Origin: Luteimonas kalidii
Lineage (GTDB): Bacteria > Pseudomonadota > Gammaproteobacteria > Xanthomonadales > Xanthomonadaceae
Length of the DNA stretch: 64,000 nt
Direction: 5' to 3'
NCBI RefSeq assembly: GCF_029887935.1
Contig: NZ_JARXRO010000015.1
Span: forward strand, 124,001 to 188,000
The notes under the pieces are model-generated. The model saw nothing but the letters and a program-made list of their open reading frames with translations, searched no databases and was not told the DNA's origin. Below are positions 37,000-45,970 of the stretch, piece by piece; positions within the stretch are counted from its first letter, which is position 1; the number at the start of each line of letters is the position of its first letter. Made by a program: the position numbers and the translations under genes.

Positions 37000-38139
37000 A
37001 TGGACGCCCACGCGTTCTCGGTACAGCTGCTGCCGCCCTGGCGGCGCGCCGTGCTCAAGGTCGGCAGCAGCCTGCTGGCCGCGAACGGCGGCGGGCTGTC
37101 GACCGAGTACGCGCAGGCGATCGCCGGCTTCGTGGTCGCCGCGCATCGCGCCGGGCGCGAGGTGGTGGTGGTGTCCTCCGGCGCGGTCGCGGCCGGACGC
37201 GCGATCCTGCGCGAACAGCCGCGCGATGGCGCCGAGATGGCCGAGCGCCAGGCGCTCGCCGCCGTCGGCCAGGCGCGCCTGATCGGCTTCTGGCAGGGCC
37301 TGCTCGACCGCCAGGTGGCGCAGGTACTGCTGACCCACGACGACCTGCGCAACCGCCGCCGCTACCTCAACGCGCGCGCCACGCTGTCGGCGCTGCTGCG
37401 CCATCGCGCGGTGCCGGTGGTGAACGAGAACGACACGGTTTCGGTGGACGAGCTCAAGCTCGGCGACAACGACAACCTGGCCGCGATCGTGGCCGCGCTG
37501 GTGGACGCGGACGTGCTGTTCATCGCCACCGACATCGATGGCCTGTACGACGCCGACCCGCGCCGGAATCCGGATGCGCGCCCGGTCGAAGTGGTGCCCC
37601 AGCTCACCCCCGCACTGCTGGCCGCGGCGGGCGGGTCGGGCAGTCAGGTGGGCACCGGCGGCATGCGCACCAAGCTCGAGGCCGCGCAGCGCGCCTCGGC
37701 GGCAGGCGTGGCGACGGTGCTGTTCAACGGCACCCGCGCCGACGTACTGGAAGGCCTGGCCGCCGATCGCCTGCGCGGCACCCGCATCCACGCGCTGCGC
37801 AGCCGGGTGGCCGTGCGCAAGCACTGGCTGCAGAACGCGCCGGCCGAGGCCGGCGGCATCTTCGTCGACGCCGGCGCGGCCAACGCGCTGGTGGAGAAGG
37901 GCGCCTCGCTGCTGCCCGGCGGCGTGGTCGCGGCCGAAGGCGATTTCCGCCGCGGCGACATGGTCGAGGTCTGGCTGCGCGACGAGCGCGGCAGCCGGCG
38001 CGTGGCACGCGGCGTGAGCCAGTATTCGGCCGCCGACATCCGCCGCGTGGCGAGGCGCCACTCGCGCGAGATCGAGGATGTGCTCGGCTACAGCTACGGC
38101 GGCACGATCATCCATCGCGACGACCTGATGCTGGTGTAG
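37000..38139 (+). CDS. proB: Glutamate 5-kinase
   Basis: First step of proline synthesis from glutamate. 379 aa: amino-acid-kinase domain (about 15-265: LKVGSSLLA, VVSSGAVAAGR, NENDTVSVDELKLGDNDNLAA, GTGGMRTKLEAA) plus a C-terminal PUA domain (about 285-375). Proline-sensitive regulation is typical of the family. Two bp after the YciI-like stop, in the arg run. Confidence 0.97.
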   Translation: MDAHAFSVQLLPPWRRAVLKVGSSLLAANGGGLSTEYAQAIAGFVVAAHRAGREVVVVSSGAVAAGRAILREQPRDGAEMAERQALAAVGQARLIGFWQGLLDRQVAQVLLTHDDLRNRRRYLNARATLSALLRHRAVPVVNENDTVSVDELKLGDNDNLAAIVAALVDADVLFIATDIDGLYDADPRRNPDARPVEVVPQLTPALLAAAGGSGSQVGTGGMRTKLEAAQRASAAGVATVLFNGTRADVLEGLAADRLRGTRIHALRSRVAVRKHWLQNAPAEAGGIFVDAGAANALVEKGASLLPGGVVAAEGDFRRGDMVEVWLRDERGSRRVARGVSQYSAADIRRVARRHSREIEDVLGYSYGGTIIHRDDLMLV

Positions 38140-38231
38140 GGCGAACGGACGCGGCCGACCGGCACGCGCCAGTGGCCGGCGTCGGCGCCGGTTTGGAGGG
38201 GACGGACATGACGGGACGGGACGGGTAACGG

Positions 38232-39488
38232 ATGAGCGAGATCAGAGAACTGGCCCTGCGCTGCCGCGACGCCTCCCGCGCCGTCGCCGCGCTGCGTACG
38301 GAAGATCGCGACGCCATGCTGCGGGCCATGGCGGACGCGCTGCTGGCCGATGCCCCCGCGATCCTCGCGGCCAACGCGCAGGACCTGGACGCGGCCCGCG
38401 ACAAGGGCGTCGCTGCGGCCATGCTCGACCGCCTGCGGCTGGACGATGCGCGCCTGGCGGGCGTGGCCGACGCCCTGCGCGAGGTGGCCGCGTTGCCCGA
38501 TCCGGTGGGCCAGGTGACCCGGCGCGAGACGCGCCCCAACGGCATCGTGGTGGAGCGCGTGCGCACCCCGCTCGGGGTGGTGGCGATGATCTACGAGGCG
38601 CGCCCGAACGTGACCGCGGACGCCGCGGCGCTGTGCCTGAAGGCCGGCAATGGAGTGATCCTGCGTGGCGGCAGCGAGGCGATCCGCTCCAACCAGGCCA
38701 TCGCCACTGCGCTGCACCGCGCACTCGAAGCGGCCGGCGTGCCCGCTGCCGCGCTCACGATCGTCGAGGATCTGCGCCGCGAGACCATGGTCGAGCTGCT
38801 GCAGCTCACCGACATCGTCGACCTCGCCATCCCGCGCGGCGGCGAGGGGCTGATCCGGTTCGTCGCCGAGCACGCGCGGGTGCCGGTGATCAAGCACTAC
38901 AAGGGCGTGTGCCACCTGTACGTGCACGCCGATGCCGACCAGGACCTGGCGTTGCGCCTGCTGGTGGACGGCAAGGTGTCGCGCCCCAGCGCCTGCAACG
39001 CGCTGGAGACGCTGCTGGTGCATGCCGACGTCGCGGGCGTATTCCTGCCGCGGGCGGCGCAGGCGCTGCGTGCGCACGGCGTCGAGTTGCGCGGGGATGC
39101 CGCGGCGCGCGCGCTCGTGCCCGGCATGGGCGAGGCGACGGTGGAGGACTACGATGCCGAGTATCTCGATCTCGTGATCGCCGTGCGCGTGGTGGACTCG
39201 CTGGAGGCCGCGCTCGACCACATCCGCCGCCACGGCTCCGATCACACCGAAGTCATCGCCACCCGCGATTCCGCCGTCGCCGAAGCGTTCGTGCAGGCGC
39301 TGCGCTCGGCGGTGGTGATGGTCAACGCGTCCTCGCGCTTCAGCGATGGCGGCGAACTCGGCCTGGGCGCCGAGATCGGCATCTCGACCACCCGCCTGCA
39401 CGCCTACGGACCGATGGGCCTGGAAGCGCTGACGGTGGAGCGCTTCGTGGTGCGCGGCGAGGGGCAGACCCGGAACATCCACGGCTGA
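38232..39488 (+). CDS. proA: Gamma-glutamyl phosphate reductase
   Basis: Reduces glutamyl phosphate to glutamate semialdehyde. 418 aa, aldehyde-dehydrogenase fold. Motifs [19 protein letters not shown] and the catalytic Cys in [14 protein letters not shown]. It follows proB by 92 bp and closes the arg-pro cluster, converging on a small minus-strand gene. Confidence 0.97.
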   Translation: MSEIRELALRCRDASRAVAALRTEDRDAMLRAMADALLADAPAILAANAQDLDAARDKGVAAAMLDRLRLDDARLAGVADALREVAALPDPVGQVTRRETRPNGIVVERVRTPLGVVAMIYEARPNVTADAAALCLKAGNGVILRGGSEAIRSNQAIATALHRALEAAGVPAAALTIVEDLRRETMVELLQLTDIVDLAIPRGGEGLIRFVAEHARVPVIKHYKGVCHLYVHADADQDLALRLLVDGKVSRPSACNALETLLVHADVAGVFLPRAAQALRAHGVELRGDAAARALVPGMGEATVEDYDAEYLDLVIAVRVVDSLEAALDHIRRHGSDHTEVIATRDSAVAEAFVQALRSAVVMVNASSRFSDGGELGLGAEIGISTTRLHAYGPMGLEALTVERFVVRGEGQTRNIHG

Positions 39489-39549
39489 GGCCGGATGACC
39501 GGCAGCGGGCAGGCCAGGTCTCCGACCGGGAACGACCGGCACATCGGGC

Positions 39550-39575
39550 AAAAAAAGACCGGCGCGGGACCGGTC
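39550..39575 (-). terminator. Intrinsic terminator of the 70-aa gene
   Basis: On the minus strand a 6-bp stem GACCGG/CCGGTC (39570-39575, 39557-39562) is followed by seven U. It ends the transcript of the small gene at 39640-39852 and lies between convergent genes. Confidence 0.85.
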
Positions 39576-39639
39576 AGGGGATGAAGCGATGGGCGCGGCC
39601 GTGGAGAGGTCGGCCGCGCGAATCCCGAGTGGGGCCGGG

Positions 39640-39852
39640 TCAGGCGTATTCCGCCACCGTTTCCAGTTCGCCATCGTCGTTCTGGGCCTGCACCGTGGTG
39701 ACCCGGCCATGGTTGAGGCTGCGGGCGTCGGCCATCAGCTGCGCGATCTCCAGCCCCTTGCCACGCTCGGGGAACCAGAACAGGGGGTGGTCGTCGTCGA
39801 GCAGCTGCCAGCCGCCGCCGCTTCGCACCAGCCTGAGGATGGATCCGGGCAT
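39640..39852 (-). CDS. Small DUF2188-like protein
   Basis: A 70-aa protein that opens with ILRLVRSGGGWQLLDDD and ends GELETVAEYA. The pattern (beta strand, GGW, helix, dialogue-like DGEL strand) is reminiscent of DUF2188 proteins, which have no assigned role. It is real by context: GGAG sits 6 nt before the ATG, and a strong terminator follows. Divergent from the I78 inhibitor gene. Confidence 0.6.
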   Translation of the reverse strand: MPGSILRLVRSGGGWQLLDDDHPLFWFPERGKGLEIAQLMADARSLNHGRVTTVQAQNDDGELETVAEYA

Positions 39853-40029
39853 CGAAGGCTCCGTGGAGGGAAAAAGTGCCCCGGCCCAGCGATCGACTTG
39901 CTCAAGGTCGCGGCTCTGGTTCCGTTGCTGAGCGGCATCCGTTGCCAGTTGCAGTGGCCGGGCTGCCGGGGCGATGCCAGTGTCCTCCCGGGGGCAGGCC
40001 GGCGCAGTCGGTGCAGTCCGCGTCGCGCC

Positions 40030-40045
40030 GTAGGATTTTTCCTAC
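40030..40045. promoter_or_regulatory. Perfect palindrome GTAGGA-N4-TCCTAC, possible operator
   Basis: GTAGGA and TCCTAC separated by TTTT in the 258-bp region between two divergent genes, 66 bp before the I78 gene start. Its A/T-rich centre stands out in this GC-rich sequence. It looks like a dimeric regulator site of LuxR/NarL type. The remaining intergenic bases show nothing else clear apart from a TATGCT at 40069-40074 as a possible -10. Confidence 0.4.
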
Positions 40046-40110
40046 TCCTTGGCTCTCCCTGGCTGGAGTATGCTCGGCGGCAGTTGTCCGGCCGACCCAG
40101 GGAGGACCCG

Positions 40111-40428
40111 ATGGCCAAGGTGCTGTGTATCGATGCCGGGACGCTGCGCGTCGCCATGGCCGCGCTGGCCGCCCTGGTGCTGGCCGGATGTCTGTCGGAT
40201 CCTGGCCCGCATATCGGCGGCAGCGGGCAATGCCGCGACGAAGCGCTGGGCTGGGCCATCGGCCAGGTCGCGGACGAGGCCACCATGCGGCGGCTGCTGC
40301 GCGAGAGCGGGGCCGGGTTGATCGATCCGCTCGGACCCGACAGCAAGGTGCTCGCCGACCATCGCGGCGACCGCCTGCGCGTGCGCATCGACGCCGACAA
40401 CCGCATCCAGTCGGCCCGCTGCGAGTAG
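40111..40428 (+). CDS. I78-family peptidase inhibitor lipoprotein
   Basis: A 105-aa lipoprotein: the signal ends in LVLAGC. The mature domain has GQCRDEALGWAIGQVADEATMRRLLRESGAG, then DRLRVRIDADNRIQSARC, the pattern of potato-inhibitor-I-like I78 proteins, with an internal Cys pair. Members inhibit serine proteases. It may protect the envelope from secreted proteases, which many Lysobacter relatives produce in quantity (inference). GGGAGGA at good spacing marks the start. Confidence 0.78.
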   Translation: MAKVLCIDAGTLRVAMAALAALVLAGCLSDPGPHIGGSGQCRDEALGWAIGQVADEATMRRLLRESGAGLIDPLGPDSKVLADHRGDRLRVRIDADNRIQSARCE

Positions 40429-40457
40429 GCCCGTCGCGGCACCGCCGCGCGGACGCG

Positions 40458-40481
40458 AAAAAGCCGGCGCGAGGCCGGCTT
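40458..40481. terminator. Bidirectional terminator between I78 gene and tRNA-Pro
   Basis: An 8-bp stem AAGCCGGC/GCCGGCTT (40461-40468, 40474-40481). On the minus strand it is followed by a U-run (the AAAAA at 40458-40462), suited to ending the tRNA-Pro transcript. It also lies 33 bp after the I78 stop. Confidence 0.75.
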
Positions 40482-40502
40482 GTCCGTGTCGCATGCCGCG
40501 AT

Positions 40503-40579
40503 TGGTCGGGGAGACAGGATTTGAACCTGCGACTTCTACGTCCCGAACGTAGCGCTCTACCAGGCTGAGCTACACCCCG
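40503..40579 (-). tRNA. tRNA-Pro(CGG)
   Basis: A 77-nt tRNA with encoded CCA (40505-40503). The acceptor begins CGGGGTG and pairs with the 3' side ending CCCCG, including the C1-G72 pair of bacterial tRNA-Pro. The anticodon stem CTACG/CGTAG closes TTCGGGA, giving anticodon CGG, which reads CCG. The T arm contains GGTTCAAATCC. Confidence 0.97.
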
Positions 40580-40650
40580 ACTTGGGCAAGCCGCGTATTT
40601 TAGTGACCCGATGCACCGCGAGGCAAGGGGGCGGACGACGGAAACCGGAT

Positions 40651-41412
40651 TCAGCGCAGCGCCGAGGCCAGTTCGCGCAGCGCGGCCGGGTCCAGGACCT
40701 CGACGTGGTGCGGATCGGGCAGGGCGATCACGCCCTGCTCGCGCAGCCGGGTGAAGCTGCGGCTCACGGTTTCCACGGTGAGGCCGAGGTGGTCGGCGAT
40801 GTCGCCGCGCCCCATCGGCAGCGCCATGCGCGGATCGTCGGCGCCGATGCCCATCTGACCCCGCAGACGCACCAGGAAACTGGCCAGCCGCTCCACCGGC
40901 GCCAGCCGGGCGAGCATGAGCATGACGTCCTGGGCATCGTCCAGGTCGCGGCAGGCGCGGTCGAGCAGGGTGTGCTCGAACGCGGGGTAGCGCCCGCGCA
41001 AATCGCGGATGCCGTCGATCTCGAACGCGCAGACCCGGCTCGGCACCACCGCCTCGATGTTGTGGCGATGGGTGGGATGCCCGGACAGGCCGACGAAATG
41101 CCCGGGCAGCACGAACCCCACCACCTGCCGGCGCGCGTCGGCAAGCGTTCGCACCAGCCGCAGCATTCCGCTGGTGACGCTGTAGGCGTGGCGGCGGGGC
41201 TGGCCGGCGCGGGCCAGTTCGGCGTTGGCCTGCAGATCGTGCGAGGAGACCTGGCGTTCCAGCGCATCGGCCTCCGGTGGCGGCAGCGCCGAACACACCG
41301 CCAGGTCGCGCACCGCACAGCGTGCGCAGTCCAGCGGCACGACGACGCGGGAGTGCTGGCGACAGCGGGCGAGGGGCTGGCGGGTCATGGGAGATTTCTC
41401 GATGCCGATCAT
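40651..41412 (-). CDS. FNR-like Crp-family transcription regulator
   Basis: A 253-aa Crp/Fnr regulator with N-terminal cysteines suited to an Fe-S cluster: [13 protein letters not shown] (C-x2-C-x7-C), and a further Cys in RVCAFEID corresponding to the distal FNR ligand. A cyclic-nucleotide-binding fold follows, then a helix-turn-helix ([23 protein letters not shown]). The recognition helix [10 protein letters not shown] resembles FNR (E..SR). It probably senses oxygen or redox. The start at 41412 has GGAGG upstream; ATG 41388 is an alternative. Divergent from hisS. Confidence 0.88.
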   Translation of the reverse strand: MIGIEKSPMTRQPLARCRQHSRVVVPLDCARCAVRDLAVCSALPPPEADALERQVSSHDLQANAELARAGQPRRHAYSVTSGMLRLVRTLADARRQVVGFVLPGHFVGLSGHPTHRHNIEAVVPSRVCAFEIDGIRDLRGRYPAFEHTLLDRACRDLDDAQDVMLMLARLAPVERLASFLVRLRGQMGIGADDPRMALPMGRGDIADHLGLTVETVSRSFTRLREQGVIALPDPHHVEVLDPAALRELASALR

Positions 41413-41553
41413 GACGCCCGTACCTCCAGCAGCGCTGGACGGATTGTCCAGGCGCGGTGGACGGGGTGTCGCGCATGGCGGCCCCGGGCCGCGGCGCGGA
41501 CCGGTCGGCAGGTAGAATGGACGACTTTCCCGCCGAATGCGCCCGTGCCAGGC

Positions 41554-42936
41554 ATGATCAAGCCCAGAACCCCGACCGGCGTCATGGAACTGCTGCCGCG
41601 CGACCAGATCGCGTTCCAGCGCATGCTCGACACCATCCGCCGCATCTTCGAGGGCTTCGGGTTTCTGCCGATCGAAACCCCGGTGTTCGAACTCTCCGAA
41701 GTGCTGCTGACCAAGTCGGGCGGCGAAACGGAGCGCCAAGTCTATTTCGCCCAGTCCACCGGCACCCTGGAGAAGGCGGAGGAAGGCCTGCCCGAGCTGG
41801 CGCTGCGCTTCGACCTGACCGTGCCGCTGGCGCGCTACGTCGCCGAGCACGAGCACGCGCTGGCGTTTCCGTTCCGGCGCTACCAGATGCAGCGCGTGTA
41901 CCGCGGCGAACGCGCGCAGCGCGGGCGCTTCCGCGAGTTCTACCAGTGCGACATCGACGTGATCGGCAAGGACGCGCTGTCGCCGCGCCACGATGCCGAG
42001 ATTCCCGCGGTGATCCACGCCGTGTTCGATGCGCTCGACATCGGCGATTTCACCATCCAGTTCAACCACCGCAAGCTGCTGCGCGGCTGGTTCGAAGGCC
42101 AGGGCATCGCCGGCGACGCGCAGCTGGCGGTGCTGCGCGAGATCGACAAGCTCGGCAAGCGCGGCGAGGACGCGGTCCGCGCCACGCTGGCGGGCGAGGG
42201 CTTCGGGCTGTCGTCCGGGGTGATCGACCACCTGCTCGCGTTCTCGCGCGTGCGCTCGCGTGGGCACGACGATGCGCTTGCGCAGCTCGACGCGCTGGGG
42301 GCAGGCACGCCGCTGTTCGAGGAAGGCCGCGACGAACTGCGCGAGGTGCTGCACCGGCTCAAGGCGCTTGGCGTGCCGGAATCGCGCTACGCGATCAACC
42401 TGTCGATCGCGCGGGGACTCGACTACTACACCGGTATCGTCTACGAGACCACGCTCGATGCGCACCCGGGCATCGGCTCGATCTGTTCGGGCGGCCGCTA
42501 CGACAACCTCGCCAGCCACTACACCCGTTCGAAGCTGCCGGGCGTCGGCATCTCGATCGGCCTGACGCGCCTGTTCTGGCAGCTGCGCGAGGCGGGCCTG
42601 GTGGCCACGGCCGACAGTTCGGTCGACGTGCTGGTGACGCTGTTCGACGACGCAGGCCTCGACCACGCGCTGGGCCTGTCGCAACAGCTGCGCGCGGCCG
42701 GCCTGAACGTGGAGACCCAACTCGAGCCGCGCAAGCTCGGCAAGCAGATGCAATATGCCGATCGCGCTGGCATCCGCTTCGTCGTGATCCGCGGCGACGA
42801 CGAGGCCGCGCGCGACGTGGTCGCGGTCAAGGACCTGCGCCGCGGCGAGCAGTTCGAGGTCGCCGACGCGGACCTGGCGCGCACCCTGCTGGTCGAACGC
42901 GAGCAATGGCGCGCGCTCGGGCAGGGCGCGGGCTGA
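41554..42936 (+). CDS. hisS: Histidyl-tRNA synthetase
   Basis: Class II synthetase, 460 aa. Motif 1 lies near the N-terminal third, motif 2 is [26 protein letters not shown], histidine-binding motifs are [13 protein letters not shown] and SGGRYDNL, and a C-terminal anticodon domain covers about 365-455. It opens a histidine-themed stretch (hutH-like, hisR, his operon). TAGAAT at 41513-41518 is a possible -10. Confidence 0.96.
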   Translation: MIKPRTPTGVMELLPRDQIAFQRMLDTIRRIFEGFGFLPIETPVFELSEVLLTKSGGETERQVYFAQSTGTLEKAEEGLPELALRFDLTVPLARYVAEHEHALAFPFRRYQMQRVYRGERAQRGRFREFYQCDIDVIGKDALSPRHDAEIPAVIHAVFDALDIGDFTIQFNHRKLLRGWFEGQGIAGDAQLAVLREIDKLGKRGEDAVRATLAGEGFGLSSGVIDHLLAFSRVRSRGHDDALAQLDALGAGTPLFEEGRDELREVLHRLKALGVPESRYAINLSIARGLDYYTGIVYETTLDAHPGIGSICSGGRYDNLASHYTRSKLPGVGISIGLTRLFWQLREAGLVATADSSVDVLVTLFDDAGLDHALGLSQQLRAAGLNVETQLEPRKLGKQMQYADRAGIRFVVIRGDDEAARDVVAVKDLRRGEQFEVADADLARTLLVEREQWRALGQGAG

Positions 42937-43052
42937 CCACTGCGGAGACGTCCGCGTCGCGGGCGATGCCCGCGATTCCCGGGCAGTACCTGCGTTGCGC
43001 GGCCCTGGCAGCAGGCGGCGCGCGGCGCCGAAACGATGAAGGCGGAAGACCG

Positions 43053-44936
43053 ATGAAACCCGTATTGCTCGACGGCCGCTCGCTGACCCGCGACCAGCTG
43101 GTGATGGTGGCCAACGGCGCGTCGGTGTCCCTGGATCCCGCGGCGCTGCGTGACGTGGCGCGCGCGGCCGATTTCCTCGCCGCGCAGGTCGCGCGCGAGG
43201 AACCGATCTACGGCGTGTCCACCGGCTTCGGCAGCAACGCCGACAAGCTGCTGGGCGCGCATCCGCTGCGCGACGAGCTGCCGGGCGCGGCGAAGTCCGG
43301 GCGTTCGCTGCACGAGGAGTTGCAGCACAACCTGATCGTGACCCACGCGGTGTGCGTCGGCGAACCGCTGGCGGCCGACGTGGTGCGCGCGATGCTGTGC
43401 ATCCGCATCAACACCCTGCTCAAGGGCCATTCCGGCATCCGGGTAGCCACCCTCGAGGCGCTCACGGCGCTGCTCAACGCGGGCGTCGTGCCGGTGGTGC
43501 CTGCGCTGGGCTCGGTCGGCGCCTCGGGCGATCTGGCGCCGCTGTCGCACCTGGCGATCGTGCTGCTGGGCGGTGGCGAGGCGTTCGTCGACGGCGAGCG
43601 CATGTCGGGCGCGGAGGCGCTGCGGCGCGCGGGACTGGCGCCGATCACGCTGTCTTACAAGGAAGGCCTGGCGCTGAACAACGGCACCGCGCAGATGCTC
43701 GCCACCGGTGCGCTGGCGCTGCACCGGCTGGACCGGCTGCTGGACACCGCCGATCTCGCCGCGGCCATGACCCTGGATGGCTTCGCCGGCCGGCTCGGCG
43801 CCTTCGACGAGGACGTGCACGCGCTGCGCCCGCACCCCGGCCAGGTGCACACCGCCGCGCACATCCGCGAGCTGCTGGCCGGGTCCACGCTGGCCGACAT
43901 TCCCTACCACCTGGTGCCGAAGTTCCGGCCCTGGCTGCCCGAAAGCTGGGACACGCCGGAGGCGCGGTCCCTGAGCTTCGACATTGGCTGGGACTGGGTG
44001 CCGAGCGACCAGCGCCATGGGCGCGAGAAGTTCTACAGCCGCTTCAAGCCGTTCCGCGGCGGCAAGAAGCACCAGCCGCAGGACAGCTATTCGCTGCGCT
44101 GCATCCCCCAGGTGCATGGCGCGGTGCGCGATGCGGTGGCGCACGCCAGGCGCGTGTTCGACATCGAGCTCAACGCGGTCACCGACAACCCGCTGGTGTT
44201 CCCCGACCGCGATGCCGAACACGTCGAGCAGCATGTGATTTCCGCCGGCCATTTCCACGGCATGCCGCTGGCGCTGGCGATGAGCGCAGTCAAGGCCGCG
44301 ATCCCGGTGCTGGCCGCGATCAGCGAGCGGCGGCTGAACAAGCTGGTCGATCCGGCCACCAGCGACGGTCTGCCGGGTTTCCTCATCGGCAACGAGGACG
44401 GCACCGAATCGGGCTTCATGATCGTGCAGTACACCGCGGCCGCGATCGTGAACGATCTGGCCACGCGTGCGCATCCGGCCAGCGTGTATTCGATCCCGAC
44501 CAGCGCCAACGCCGAGGATCACGTGTCCATGGGCACCAACGAGGCGCGCCACGTGCTGTCGATGGCCGAAGACCTGGGCAAGGTGCTGGCGCTGGAGCTG
44601 TACACCGCCGCGCAGGCGCTGGACCTGCGGCTGGACATGATCAATGCCGCGCGCGATCTCGCGCGGCGCGACGATGCGGCCGCACTGGCGCGCAAGGTGC
44701 ACGGCGTGGGCGAGGGCGATCCGCGGCATCCGGCGCTGATGGCCGAGGTCGAGGCGCTGCGTGCGGAGCTGGCGCAGGCCGAACCGTTCCACCCCGGGAC
44801 GCGGATCGCCGCCGCGCATGCCGCGATCCGCGCGCGCATCCCGTTCCTCGAACGCGACCGGGCGCTCGACGGCGAAGTCGCGGCTGCGGTCGAACTGGTG
44901 GCCGACGGCAGCGTGCTCGCGGCGATCGGCCGGTGA
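43053..44936 (+). CDS. hutH: Histidine ammonia-lyase-like aromatic amino-acid lyase with insertion
   Basis: MIO-dependent lyase; the canonical reaction is histidine to urocanate. The MIO triad is Ala157-Ser158-Gly159 in GASGDLAPLSHLA. The selectivity pair is Thr97-His98, nearest to the Ser-His of histidine enzymes and unlike the His-Leu or Phe-Leu of tyrosine or phenylalanine enzymes. The protein is 627 aa against about 510 for typical HutH. Much of the excess is a Trp-rich insertion at about 283-340 (FRPWLPESWD, DIGWDWVP, KPFRGGKKH) before QDSYSLRC. No hutU, hutI or hutG is nearby, so a catabolic role is not supported by context. Confidence 0.8.
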   Translation: MKPVLLDGRSLTRDQLVMVANGASVSLDPAALRDVARAADFLAAQVAREEPIYGVSTGFGSNADKLLGAHPLRDELPGAAKSGRSLHEELQHNLIVTHAVCVGEPLAADVVRAMLCIRINTLLKGHSGIRVATLEALTALLNAGVVPVVPALGSVGASGDLAPLSHLAIVLLGGGEAFVDGERMSGAEALRRAGLAPITLSYKEGLALNNGTAQMLATGALALHRLDRLLDTADLAAAMTLDGFAGRLGAFDEDVHALRPHPGQVHTAAHIRELLAGSTLADIPYHLVPKFRPWLPESWDTPEARSLSFDIGWDWVPSDQRHGREKFYSRFKPFRGGKKHQPQDSYSLRCIPQVHGAVRDAVAHARRVFDIELNAVTDNPLVFPDRDAEHVEQHVISAGHFHGMPLALAMSAVKAAIPVLAAISERRLNKLVDPATSDGLPGFLIGNEDGTESGFMIVQYTAAAIVNDLATRAHPASVYSIPTSANAEDHVSMGTNEARHVLSMAEDLGKVLALELYTAAQALDLRLDMINAARDLARRDDAAALARKVHGVGEGDPRHPALMAEVEALRAELAQAEPFHPGTRIAAAHAAIRARIPFLERDRALDGEVAAAVELVADGSVLAAIGR

Positions 44937-44952
44937 ACGGCGGGCCCCGCAC

Positions 44953-45324
44953 TTGAACCTGCCGCTGCACTTCGGCTGGGCGGGGGTGTTCGAGACGTCG
45001 CTGATCGCGCTGCTGGTCGGTGTCGCGATGTGGATGGTCTGGCGCTGGCTGGCGCGACGTGGAGGCTGGACCCGGGCGCACGCCATCGGCTGGGCCTGCG
45101 TGAGCGCGATCGCGATCGCGGCCGGCATCGACAGCTGGAACCTGTTCTACCTCGGGGTGGTGAAGCTCGAATCGCCGGTGTATGCGCGGATCGCGCTGTC
45201 GAAGATCCACGACCCCGATTTCCTCGGCACGCGGGTGTTCATGGCCTGGACCGGCGCCATCTGCGGGGTGGTGGCGGGCTGGGCGCTGACGGCGCGCGCG
45301 TCGGCCCGGGAATCGCACGACTGA
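44953..45324 (+). CDS. Small membrane protein, function unknown
   Basis: About 123 aa with three hydrophobic segments: GVFETSLIALLVGVAMWMV, IGWACVSAIAIAAGI and AICGVVAGWAL, and a conserved-looking loop DSWNLFYLGVVKLESPVYARIALSKIHD. The start is uncertain: TTG at 44953 (used) or GTG at 44986; no ATG is available outside hutH. It lies 16 bp after the hutH-like stop and is probably co-transcribed. I do not recognise the family. Confidence 0.55.
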   Translation: MNLPLHFGWAGVFETSLIALLVGVAMWMVWRWLARRGGWTRAHAIGWACVSAIAIAAGIDSWNLFYLGVVKLESPVYARIALSKIHDPDFLGTRVFMAWTGAICGVVAGWALTARASARESHD

Positions 45325-45595
45325 AGGTCGCCGTCCGGCAGGCAGGGCCGCCGGCATGAGGCGATGGCCCGGAGCGCGATCCGGGCGTCGACCGCGGGGG
45401 TCCCAGCCCATGTCGCATCGTCGGTACGCGGCGGGAGGCCGGCTTGCCACGTGTTGCTCCGCCTCCGGCCGGCTGCCACGCCCGGTGATTTCCGGAGCGC
45501 GTCCTCGTTTCGCAGCGCGACACGCCCGGAACCTGCCGTCCTGGCGGCGGACGCTGCCGCACTCATCGGCCGATCCATGCCCGGGACAGCCAAGC
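45325..45595. other. Gene-free gap before hisR
   Basis: The 309 bp between the small membrane protein and hisR contain no gene I can support in either strand. The hisR frame is open upstream, but the family start and the promoter place the true ATG at 45634. A CCCGGA/TCCGGG hairpin without a T-run occurs near its left end. Confidence 0.5.
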
Positions 45596-45625
45596 TTGAC
45601 CAATGTAATAACGCGCTATTACATT
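45596..45625 (+). promoter_or_regulatory. hisR promoter with overlapping palindromic operator
   Basis: TTGACC (45596-45601) is followed after 18 bp by TACATT (45620-45625). AATGTAATA (45602-45610) and TATTACATT (45617-45625) form a 9-bp-arm palindrome with a 6-nt centre, filling the whole spacer and the -10. A bound repressor would block the promoter. The transcript would begin within a few bases of the ATG at 45634. HisR of the TrpR family in Xanthomonadales, as I recall from comparative-genomic work, regulates his genes from palindromes of this general type. Confidence 0.8.
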
Positions 45626-45633
45626 ACGCACCC

Positions 45634-45960
45634 ATGAAACAGCGCATCGAGCCCCTGCCGGAGTCCGACGCCGACGCCTCGTTCCGGGCGCTGGCCAAGG
45701 CGTTCGCCGGCCTGGAGCGGGTGGACGAGGCCGCGGCGTTCCTGCGCGACCTGTGTACGCCGGCCGAGCTGGAAGCCATGGCCGATCGCTGGCGGGTGGT
45801 GCCGATGCTGCTGCAGGGCGTGCCGTACCGCGAGATCCACGAGCGCACCCTGGTCAGCGTGACCACGATCGGTCGGGTCGCGCGCACGCTCGAACATGGC
45901 GCCGGCGGCTACGCGGCCGCCGTCCGACGCCAGTATCCCCGGCTCGCGCCGGGCCATTGA
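45634..45960 (+). CDS. hisR: TrpR-like regulator of histidine biosynthesis (YerC/YecD family)
   Basis: A 108-aa TrpR-superfamily DNA-binding protein of the YerC/YecD type. [27 protein letters not shown] and the helix-turn-helix [22 protein letters not shown] are the family core. It heads the his operon, 10 bp before hisG, and has a long palindrome over its own promoter, so autoregulation and control of the his genes with histidine as co-repressor are the likely role. There is no Shine-Dalgarno; translation would be leaderless. Confidence 0.9.
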   Translation: MKQRIEPLPESDADASFRALAKAFAGLERVDEAAAFLRDLCTPAELEAMADRWRVVPMLLQGVPYREIHERTLVSVTTIGRVARTLEHGAGGYAAAVRRQYPRLAPGH

Positions 45961-45970
45961 GGAAGTTCCC

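Noticed and set aside
34101..37352. 1083-codon open frame antisense to argC-argH-proB
   Set aside because: Shadow frame; the opposite strand holds three complete biosynthetic enzymes.
42519..45128. 869-codon open frame antisense to the ammonia-lyase gene
   Set aside because: Low-complexity His/Arg/Gln composition and no start signal; the plus-strand lyase is unmistakable.
45364..45633. Upstream extension of hisR or an extra gene in the 309-bp gap
   Set aside because: The extended frame adds Arg/Ala-rich sequence not found in the family, and the promoter-operator lies inside it, so the ATG at 45634 is the start.
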